From Camellia lanceoleosa (Eukaryota > Streptophyta > Magnoliopsida > Ericales > Theaceae): a stretch of DNA of 64,000 nt. The stretch is from NCBI GenBank assembly GCA_025200525.1, contig CM045762.1, forward strand, positions 129,259,679-129,323,678, given 5' to 3'. Shown here one piece after another: positions 11,001 to 23,000 of the stretch. Made by a program: the position numbers and the translations under genes. How positions within the stretch are numbered: the first letter of the stretch is position 1; every line of letters begins with the position of its first letter. The notes under the pieces are model-generated. The model ran no database searches and was not told the DNA's origin. It was given only the letters and a program-made list of their open reading frames with translations.

Positions 11001-14000
11001 CCCACTTTCCTACCACTCAACTTTGTGTAAGAACCTTGAGGAGACCTTTCATTGCTCAATACAACCCAAACAAGATCCCCCACTTCGAATAACACTTCAA
11101 ATAACACTCTCCTTTTATGTGAATCAACGGCCGCTTTGTATTTGACATTGGACTTTTCAATTTGGGACTTCATTTGAGCATGAACATTCTTCATGAATGC
11201 AGCCATCTTCTCAGCTTTGACACTTCCTTTCCTTGAAATGGGTAAAGGAACCCAAGTCCACAACACTTGAGGGTTTCATCCCATAAACCACTTCAAAAGG
11301 AGAAGTGTTAATGGTGCGATTGAGTGACGAGTTGTAAGCAAACTCAGCTAAGGGAAGAATGGCATCCCAACTCTTGGGATGATCTCCCATGAGACACCTC
11401 AACAAGTTACCAAGACTTCAACTTACCACCTCTGCTTGATCATCAGTTTGAGGATGAAAGGTGGTGCTAAAATTCAAATTGGTACCAATTTTCTTCCACA
11501 AGGTTCTCCAAAAGTGAGCAAGGAACTTCACATCTTTATCAAAAACAATAAAGGTAGGCACCACATGCAACTTATAGACTTTCTTGAAGAAGAGGTTAGT
11601 GATATTGGTAGCATCTATGGCCTTCTTGCAAGGAATAAAATGTTCCATCCTAGGGAAGCGGTCCACCATCACCATAATAGAATCACTCTACGGTAGTAGG
11701 ACGTAAACCCAACACGAAGTCCATACTAATTTATTGCCAAGGACCATCCGACACCGGTAAAGGCATATGCAATCCCGGATTAGTTGTAGTGCCTTTACTT
11801 CTTTGACAAATTTGGCACCGCTTCACGTAGTTGCCCACATCCTTGGTCATGCCCAGCCAATAATAGGCATCTTGAAGTAATCCAAGGGTCTTGTCCTTAC
11901 CAAAATAGCCCAACTTATGATGCTCGAACAACAAATGTGTCCTCAAAGAACAACTAGGAACACACAACTTAAGGCCATGGAAGAGGAATTCATCCCTTAA
12001 CACGTAACTTGGATAAATAGCTCTATCCCCTCTTTCTTTGCAAAGCATCAAAAATCTTGTCGAAGTAAAGACCACTCACATAGAATGTACAAAACTCATC
12101 AAAACCCACAACTTCATTCTTCATCTCAACCAAGAGAGTTGTTCTCCTACTCAACCTATCGGCCACCTTATTAAGAACCCCCGATTTATGGCGCAAGGCA
12201 AACGTAAATTGTTGCAAGTAAGCCACCTATTTCGCATGCCTTTTGTTAAGATGGTATTGGCTATTGATGTATTTGAGGGCCTTATGATCGGTGTTGAGCA
12301 AGAACTCCTTGTAAGCAAGGTAGTAACTCCAATGCTTGTTGGCTTAGATGATGGCATAAAACTCCAAGTCATAAATAGAATACTTGAGCTTAGCCCCATT
12401 CAACTTTTCACTAAAGAAGGCGATTGGCTTTCCTTCTTGGCCAAGGACACCTCCAATGCCCATTCCCGAGGCATCACAATCAAGCTCAAAGGTCTTGTCA
12501 AACTTCGGTGGCACCAAAATTGGAGCTTCAATAACCACCTTCTTTAATAGTTGGAAGTTATCAACGACTTCCTTCCTCTATTCAAAAGTCTTAAGCTTGA
12601 GAATGTTGGTTAAAGGGCAGCAAGGCTACTAAAGTTACGGATAAACCGTCTACAGAAGGTAGCCAACCCATGAAAAATCCTCACTTCATGGATACTAGAG
12701 GGAGGGAGTAGCCATTCCACAATCGCCTTGACCTTCTCCATGTCCATAAGCACCCATGGGAAGAAACAACATAACCTAAGAAAATGACTTGATCCACAGC
12801 AAAGGTCCATTTCTTGGTGTTGCCATAGAACTTTTCTCGCCTCAAAAGCTTGAAGACTTGCCGGAGGTGGCACAAATGCTCTTCCAAACTTCAACTATAG
12901 ATCAAGATATCATCGAAGTAAACCACTACACAAACACCCAAAAGTGGTAGCAACATTTGTGTTATCACCATCATAAAAGTACTTGGCGCATAAGTAAGCC
13001 CGTATGCACCACAAGTCACTTAAATAGTCCATTAGGTGTTTTAAAAGCCGTTTTCCACTCATCATCCGGCCTAATGCGGATTTGAAGATAACCGCTTCTA
13101 AAGATCAATCTTAGAAAACACCTTTGAACCGGCAAGGCAATCCAATATATCATCCAATCTTGGAATTGGAAAGTGATATTTGATTATGATCTTGTTAATT
13201 GCTCGGCAATCCACACACATACACCATGAACCATCCTTCTTAGGTGCCAAAAGAGCTGAAACACCACAAGGACAAAGTCTCGGCCGAATATACCCTTTAG
13301 CCAAATGCTCTTCTACTTGTAGTTGCAACTCCTCTTTCTCCTTTGGAGACATGCAATAAGTAGGTTTATTTGGAAGCACCGACCTGGGTACCAAATCAAT
13401 ATGATCTTGGATGTCCCACATAGGAGGCAAATCGAAAGGAAGCTCTTAGGGAAAGACATCAACATACTCTTCCAAAAGAGTAGTCACATCAACCTCTTCT
13501 TTAGTAGCAACCATGTGCACAATCAGAACCAATCAAGACAATCCTAAAATCCCAACTCTTTTCTAAAAACTCCTTGGAAGAAAGTAAGGTATTAGAACTA
13601 AAAGTTGGCTTGGCAGCAACCTTCTCTTTCATAGGAAGCAATGTAATGTGGCATCGCCATCGCCATTGCCATTGCCATCGCCAATCATCCACGATGCTGC
13701 TCAAACAACATCACCGCCATTGCAGTCACAACCACCACAGTTGTTACTGACCTCATCCGCCACCACCACCATCAAAAGAAAGAGAAAGAGGGGGAAAAAA
13801 AGTAGAAATGAGGAAGTGACTGAGAGATGGCTTTGTCTCTTAAAAGAGAGTGAGAAAGAAAGAGAGAGAAGACATGAGGATTGAGGTGGGGGGAGACGAG
13901 TAGGTGAGAAGTCAATTCTATGACTTGGGAAGAGTGAAAGTTTTGTATTGGGAAGATACAAAACTATTGGAATGAAAAAAATATTGAAAATTGAAATAAT

Positions 14001-17000
14001 GAGGCCTCTACTGTTTAATTTTCCCAAGCAAGTAAATCCTACACAATTGTTGAAGTACGTATATATATTGTCAGGTGGGGTTAGGCAAATATTTTTTTAT
14101 TAAGCCCAACATCTGACCAAAAATCAAAGAAAAATAATGATTCACAACCGCAGCCAACCAAGTAGATGGGCAAAACTATCTATGCCATAGTTGGGCCGGG
14201 CGGGTCTACAAGTTATTCGGATTTTTGAACAATCCTAACTAATGGTGATCAGCCCTAATTTGTATACTAGAAGATGGGAACAAATGGTAAATTTCTTTGA
14301 TAAGGGGTACTTCTGTAATTTAAAAGATTCTAGGGTAATTGGTAATTTTATTAAATCCTAAGTCCTTTTCTTATTTTGAATATATTTGACCTAATTGGAT
14401 TTGGGAAACCTTTCCAAATAAAAATTTAGAAAATCTTAAAATAGTAGGAGAGCCTAAAACTTTTAAATAAGCTAGCCTTGCAGAAACATTTGCAGAAACA
14501 TTTATATAAGTTTTGACTGATAACACTTAAATTTTACTTTCTGTTAAACTCTTCTATGTGACAATCCTAGAAGGCCTTGAACAATCCTCTTTGTCCACAA
14601 AAAAACAGCGAGTTTAACCTTTTTGCTTTTAGTCCTAAAGCAGCTGTGAATCTCAGCCAATTTAACCCTGATTTTACTTTCCCAACCACAATGCCCAAGA
14701 ATTAAAGTCCCTAACTCATTAAAGCTGGCAGTGGGACATCCTAAAATGCTTGATTAAATTCCCTTTCCAGCATAAAAAACAGCAACGATAACTACATAAG
14801 ATCAGGCAGAGAAATTTTTATACTACTTTCGGCGAATAAGCTGGAAATAAAACTAGCATGCATCCAAAGGTAAATACATGAGCGAATAACTTCAAAATTC
14901 AGCAGGGATAAGTGAAAGACAGTAAAAAAAGAAGGCATTTTAAATGGGAAAAAATAAATGAAAATCTGATAATGCAGCACTTGAATTCAAGCCAACAAAG
15001 ACTTAAACCTCAACTCCCACCTAAACCACGAAAAACAAAATATTATATACATATACATATATATTTGATATCTAGAAGACTTTCATACACATATATATTT
15101 AAGGGGAAAAAATATATATGATGAATACATGGATTGCTGTAAGCATCTATAACCATCAAGTAGAAGAATAAAAGACTTTCCAGCTAGCAAAAGCAGTTTT
15201 TATAACTAGAGATAACCTTCAGCCTCTACATATTTTCGTAAAAAAAGGAAACAACTTGCTAAAACGAAATAATCATCACCTTTTTATCTTCCAAGTCCCT
15301 ATCAAGATCCATTAGCCTTGATTTTATGCGATTTGTGAGGTTCAAAGCAACTTCATTGCTCAATGGAGTACTTGGAAGAGACCCTAAATTATGCCTTGCA
15401 AAAAGATTTTGAATCATTGAATCTCTTTCATTACTCAAGGAGACATGGGCCTGGAGCCAAAAATAAGATCCAATTAGTAAAAAATGCCATATCTATTGGA
15501 TCTCTTGTAGTTACCAAAATGCGCTTAGATTCTAGAAAATTACTTCTGCCTCAGTTTGAAGCTTGCTGATATCCCAGATATATTCATTAATTTTCTTCCT
15601 AAGCAAAGAACTTTTTGTCTCTGTGTCATTCACTTCCCTCTCCCACTTGTTAATTTTATATTCTGATTCTGTAATCTTTACATCAAACTTGATTTTCCAT
15701 TCCTCCAACTGTTCATCTGTGTCTGGCAAATAATATAATAATTAAGTAAGAACATTTAAATTGAAGATTTAAATAACGGTTGCTATTCACAACAACTAGA
15801 GAGTGCCCACAGAAATGAAAATTCAGATGATAAGCATCAGCACCATACAAAGAGACACGTATGGTGAAATGACATAATAATTGAGACTAGTATGGTGAAA
15901 TTAACATAATAATTCAATTGTTTAGCAGACCTTGATTCTCCTCAGCAAGAGCTGCAAATTGTTTCTCCTTTTCCTCGAACAAAGTGCTTCTCTTAGCAGT
16001 CTTGGTTGATATCTGATCCTCAAGTTTTCGCAAATCTTTTAACGTCACTTCATTGTGTTGGATCTTAGCATCCACATTTTGAATGTTTCTTTCCAGCTCC
16101 TGTATTTGACTTTTTAATGCTTCTGTTTTCTCTTGATCCTGAGATATGCTTTCCCGAAGCTGCGTGAACAACCCCAAATCAATGAGAATGATAAGTTGGC
16201 AAAAACTATTTTCCTTCAATTGAAAAGAAAATCATTTGTCTTTGCATTCAAAATACTATTTTGAGCATCTCGTTAATCTTCTCTTTTTTTTTTTCTTTTT
16301 TTTTTTTGGGGGGGGGGGGGGGGAGGGGGGGGGGAAGAAAGCCAAAAATAAAGTACTTGAAAAACATTGAGCTGCCCAGAACTTAATGATTCAACCTTTA
16401 TGCTTAGAATACAAATTAATATTAATGAGACAGAAAGTTGTTCATGTCCACTTCTGCACATTTGTGTGCAGAGTCATAGAAGAAAATGATAAGTGGATAG
16501 TTAATCCAACTAAGTTGCAAAACTAGTGAACTAAAATGAAGAGGTTTCTACAATCAACTAAGTTGCAAAACTAATGAACTAAAATGAAGGGGTTTCTACA
16601 ATCGAAACTTGGATAGAATTCCAAAACTATGATCCCTAGGACTGTTAATAAAAGCAACTGATGGAGACTTGTTACAGTATCCTTCAGAGTTGCATAAAGG
16701 GCTAAAAAAATGCTCCCAAGGTCCAGAGAACTGAGGACCATATGAAGTCCTTGCTTAACCAAAATTTCAGCCAAGCCAAGTCTTACATCATTTTATCTTA
16801 GTACAGAACAGTGTCTGTTCAGATTAATTTTTTCTCTTGATGTTTTATTGATACCAATTGTATTTCACATGTCTCGTACACAGTGGATTTTCTTCATGCT
16901 AACGGGCCTTCATCTGCTGCCAGCCACCTCCAGTGCCTTTAGATAAGTTTTATACTTCAGTTCAAAATATGTTGTTTCTAATGCTGGTTTTCGGCCTCGG

Positions 17001-20000
17001 GAAGTTACTAAGGAGAGCAGCCTACATATATCTGAACATGTTGAATCCATTGGAGATTACCTACCAAAGTTACAAGTATGCCATGCAACTCAAACCCCGC
17101 GTATGATGCATTAGGGGTTTTAGCTGTGATTGCATATGATGTAGAGCAGCCTATATAAATCTCTACATGCTCTTTGAATCCAACAGAGATCAATTACCAA
17201 ATTTATGAGTAGTTTAAGAGCTCTCAAGCAATTGTGCCATGCAACCCAAACCCCACATCTTATGCATAAGGGATTTTAGCTGTGATTGTAACCTGACTCT
17301 ATATTCATCATATATCCAACCTAACTCCCCGCTAGAACCCCAGCCATCATCCTACCCTATAGGCCTTCAACACCACAGAACTCAATCAGCTACTCTTTGA
17401 AATTCAAGCAACAACATATTTTCTGGATTCCAGCAACTCTTCACCTTCAATATAAGCATATCACAACCAAATTTCATCTACAACAAAACAGATTTGGGAC
17501 TCTCTTGCTGAGTCTTTTTCCCATCAAAGTAATGTTTCTTGTGTGTATGAATCATATGACAGAATTTTTGCCACAAAGTTGTATGGCCATTCATTGTCTG
17601 AATATCACAACACACTTTAAGAAATTGTGGGATCAACTCTAGCAGCATCAACCCTTTACTACTGATTTAGAACAGCAAAAGCTAAATTGAGTAGAGTTTA
17701 TCATTGCATCATTACTTTCTTACTAGGATTCCGACTTATGGGGCACTAAGGATTAAATTCTTGCTAGTGAGACTTTGCCTACAGCTGCTGATGTCTACTC
17801 CCACTTATTACGTTCCTCATTAGGGCAAAGCTCCACTACCTCATCTCTCACTTCTGCTGGGCAAAGCTCCACTGCCTCATCTCTCACTTCTTCTGCTTTG
17901 GTTTCCAGTAGTGTCAGCTGTGGTCTAAGTTACACGGACGTGGGTACGAGGATCGGGTGCGGGTGCGTATCTAGGGGTTGGACACTTCAAAATTAAAAAT
18001 TAAGGATTCGTGGATATGTATCCAAATTTGGATACGGGTACGGGGATACGTTAAATATATATATATATATTTTTTTAAATATAGTTATTAAGATGAGTTA
18101 TATTATATAAATAACAAATAATTATTTTACATATATGTGTTTATTTATTTTTATTAATATATATATATATATATATTTTTAAATATAGTTATTTATATTA
18201 TAAAATAACAAATAATTATTTATATGTGTTTATTTATTTTATTAATATATATAAGTATATATTATCTTATAAATATATTATATGTTATACAATAATTATT
18301 ATATAATATCTATAATTTATATAATATCTATTGTATTATATAATTTTTTAGATGAATAATATTACATATTATTATATTAATGTAATTTATACTATATATT
18401 ATATATTAATGTAAATGTAATATGAATAATAATTTATAAAAATTATTATTATATATGATATTTTAAAGAAATAATAATTAAATGTTTTTATTATATAATT
18501 ATAATTTATAAATTATATTTTATCATATAAATTATATTATATATATTATATATAGTAAATTATATTATATATATTATATATTATATATGATATATTATAT
18601 ATATCATATATGATCGATATCTGAGAGGCGGAGAGAGAGAGAGAGAGAGAGGCGAGGCGAAGAGGAAGAGAGAGAGCGAAGGCGAAGGCGATCGAGCTCG
18701 AGGTCGAGATCGGCGGTGATCGAAGCCCTAGGCGAAGGCGATCGAAGCCCTAGGCGAAGGCGATCGTGATCAAATCGATGAGACGCAGTTCTCTTCCTTT
18801 CTCCTCTTTCATTTCTTTGTTATAAAGTGCCGTGTCAGGCGGTGAATCCGACACAAATCAAGTGGCGAGTCCATAACATAGTTTATTAATATATATAAGT
18901 ATATATTATCTTATAAATATATTATATGTTATACAATAATTATTATATAATATCTATATAATTTATATAATATCTCTTGTATTATATAATTTTTTAGATG
19001 AATAATATTACATATTATTATATTAATGTAATTTATACTATATATTATATATTAATGTAAATGTAATATGAATAATAATTTATAAAAATTATTATTATAT
19101 ATGATATTTTAAGAAATAATAATTAAATTTTTTTATTATATATGGTAAAAATTATAATTTATAAATTATATTATATATGATAAATTATATAGAATTATAT
19201 TATATATATTATATATGATCAATATATATAATCGAAAAGCAGTGAAGAGAGCAGATTGAGGCGAAGAGAGAAGCGAAGAACGAAGAGAGAGCGAAGGCGA
19301 TCGAGCTCGAGGTCGAGATCGGCGGTGATCGAAGCCCTAGGCGAAGGCGATCGTGATCAATAGTGAGAGAGACGAGGCGAACAATGATCGAAGCCCTAGG
19401 CGAAGATGATCGAAGCCAACAGTGACCGAGTTCTCTTCCTTTCTCCTCTTTCATTTCTTTCTTTGTCCGTAAAGTGACGTGTCCGAGAGAGACGAGGCGA
19501 ATCCGACACAGATCTCACACCCACACCCGTGTCGTGTCGTGTCGACACGGGTACTTCGCCCCAAAGTGACGAGTCCATGTAACATAGGCTGTGGTACTAA
19601 TTGTGGTGGTTTCCATGGTGGATCTGGTAACTGTGGTTCTCATAGTGCTCGTGGGGATATGTCATGAGGTGCGAGTTCTTATAGTGGCACTTTCGTGTGG
19701 GTAGCTCGTAGTAGTGGATACCGTCCCGTGTATGGTTGTCAAATCGTGAATAAAATCATGAATCGTAAAGATTCGGTCACTTTTTCTAAATTACATAAAT
19801 ATATATATATATATATACCTACGTTACACAGACACGGGTGTGGGTATGTATCTAGGGGTCAGATACTTTAAAATTAAAAATTAAGGATACGTAGATATGA
19901 ATCCAAATTAGGATATGAGTGCGAGGATCGTTAAATAGTTATTTTTAAATATATTTATTATATGAAGATAAGTTTAAAAAAGTTAAGGAACAACAAATTT

Positions 20001-23000
20001 TATTAAAAAAATAACAAATAAATAATAAATAAAAATTATATTAGACATAAAATAAATTATATTATATATGATAAAATCAATAATTTTAATTTTAGTCATA
20101 AAAATTATGTTATTTATGATATATTATATTATATAATACTTTTTTGGGTAAATAATACTATATAATATAAATAGTATTATATTAATATAGTTTACATTAT
20201 AAATAATTCAAATTATATTAAAAAGAAGAGATAGAGATTGATCACAAAAAAAAAAAAAAAAGAGACAGAGAGAGAGAGAGAGAGACGAGAAGAACAGAAA
20301 GAGACAAGAAGAAGATAGAAGAGGAGAGAGAGAGAGAGATCAAAGGGGAAGACGAAAGAACACAGTAGATCAACCTCGCAGATCAAGCTTCACAGATCGA
20401 TCAATCAATCCTGCAACCAAGTCAGATTGAAGTCAGCGACCATGTTCTCTCCTTGGTCTCTCCACTTTCGTTTCTTCTGTTGTATCCCTTTCGAAGGAGC
20501 CGTATCCCGGTCGTATCCCGCACCCGCACCCATGTCGTGTCAACATGGGTACCTCCGAAATTTCAAAGAGTCCGTGTAACATAGATATATACATTTGGAT
20601 GTTAATTTATATTATAAATACAAACTATTAGACTTAAATCAATGAAAATGTTATTTCAAATGGTGATCATGCGTAGTCTAATAAATAAAAAGTTAACACA
20701 GGTTCTCATGTAAAATCACCATCTTACCTTTTTTCATTTTTTAGATATTGCGTATCAACCATTTTTAATAAATAAATTAAACAAAGACAAACTTTCATTT
20801 CCCAAGTAACAATAACTTAATAACATGTTGATATTTTATAAGCACACATACCTTTACAAGTAACAATGACCCAATAATAAGAAAGAATTAATTGGAATCT
20901 TTTATTCTAAAACATAGTATATATGATTATTGTTCAAAAAAAGTATTTTAAAAAAATTATTAAATGTGCAGAACCATTAGGTTTAAATGATCTCACCCAT
21001 GTAATATTGAAGTATATTTATTTCAATAAAATAGCAATAAATAATTTATATTGAAGGTAATTATCAAAATATATCAAACATGATAGTTTCAAGAATTGCA
21101 TGAGTAATAAAAAGTGAATTGAATCATGAAATGATTATGAATCATCTGATTGAAGAGAGATTCGCCCAAAACAAATTCACACATAGATTTGTATTAATTT
21201 TGCAAAAATTGCTAATCGAATCGTGAATCGTAAGATTCGATATGAGGTCTCGTGGTAATAAGAAGTGTGATCATTGTGGTTCCACTAGCCATCTTGAACC
21301 TTGGTGTTGGAAATAGTATGGTAAGCCAAACTATGCACCGTTTGAGATATGGGTTGGCTTTTTGGCTTTTTGATTTTTTTGCTATTTTAGCCTGGGACTA
21401 AAAAGTCTCATTTGGGATAAGTTTTTTGGCTTTTTTGACTTTTGTGAGAAAAAATAAAATGATTATAGTTTGGATGTGACATTTTGTCTTATTGGGCTAA
21501 AAAGCCTATTTTGTCTTTTTGTGGCTAAAATAGCCCCAACTCAACCCAAACCTTCATGCCAAACATAGCCTGTGGATCAAGTTGTAGATAAGGGCTCTCT
21601 TTTTTAGCAGGCGCTAACTCCTTCTGATGCTCATGATGCACTACTCATATTAACGAGCTTACTGAGCTTGTCAATTCCTTTCATGCTGCTCTACCCTCTT
21701 CTTCTGTTGCCACCTTGGGTAGTTCAAGTAATATTGCATGCAAGGCAACGTCCCCCCAACCTTGGCTCCTCAATTCTGGTGCTAGTTCTCATATTTATGG
21801 TAATCCATCTCTTTTCACTACTTTGTACCCTATTACACATACTATGGTTCCTATTCATGGTCCCCTAGCCTATTAGTAGGATCGGTAATCTTCATCCTAC
21901 AAAGTCCTCTCTCGCTTGATTTTCCTTTAACTTGCTTTACATTAGTCAATTGACTAAAGGTTTTACATTGTTCCATAATCCTTTCTCCTACCTCTTGTGT
22001 CTTGCGGGACCTCAAGACTAAGAAGATGATTATCTGAGAATGAGAAGGATGGCTTATAATATTTGGATCTGATTGCTCTCCTCGACACTTTGTCCACTTT
22101 AAACGCTATTATCTCTCCACTTTAGTGGCATTTTCACTTGGGTCATCCATCAATGGCGAAACTTAAGTTAGCAATACCTAGTTTGAATCATATATCTAAT
22201 CTCAAGTGTGAAGCTTGTCAATTTGGAAAACATCATCATAGTTATATTTTGAGTCATAGTGTTAGTCATGAGTATGTGTCTTTTGATATAGTTCACATAG
22301 ACATATGAAGTCCTTCATACTCAACTTCTTATTTTGTTATTTTCATTGATATCTACTCTCGATGACATGGTTGTTTTCAATGAAAGCAGAGGCTAGAGTT
22401 AACCCAGGTCATTTTAAAGTTCTATAATGAAATTGTTACTCGTTTTAGCAAATATATTAAAGTCTTCCAATCTGATAATACTTTAGAGTACATGATCATG
22501 GCATAATTCATCACACAAATTATGCTCAGCTACGTTATCTGAAGTCGGTTGTGGTATCGGATGCGAGTGGAGTGCGGGTGCGAGTGCAAATATGGGGTCG
22601 GATACTTCAAAACTAAAAATTGAGGATCGTGGTAGATCCAAATGTGGATCTGGTACATGAATACGTTAAATAGTTATTTTTAAAATATTTTTATAATATA
22701 AAGATGAGTTAAATTATTATTTTTTAAATATATTTATTATATGAAGATGAGTTAAAAAAAAGTTGACCCAACAAATTTTCTTTTAAAATATGATCAAACA
22801 TACGGATAAGTCATAGAATAACCCATGTTATTGTTGAACAGAGTTTATAAATAGGCCCAAATATTTTATTTATTTATTTGGATCCAATCCATTAGGGTTT
22901 ATTATGACATAAACCAGCCAATAGGTCCAAACTTTTTCTTTATTTTTTTGTGTCCAACCCATGATGGTTTATAATATTAATTATTATGATACAAACCAGT

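Larger units (their letters stand above)
10548..13647 (-). mobile_element. Ty3/gypsy element C, 5'-truncated (3' LTR to RT)
   Basis: It keeps its 3' LTR (10548-10730), a polypurine tract just above it (minus strand CGAGTGGGAGAGTA), integrase, RNase H and RT, then stops abruptly at about 13647. Protease, gag and the 5' LTR are absent. It belongs to the same family as A and B, but its RT box is intact (YFDD near 12905-12930). It lies in the RAD50 intron between exons 15280-15450 and 8685-8787. Confidence 0.9.

Noticed and set aside
13701..14027. Minus-strand 108-codon frame with Leu-rich stretch, considered as a small membrane protein
   Set aside because: It is antisense to GA-rich low-complexity intron sequence, is altered in the second copy, and shows no domain.
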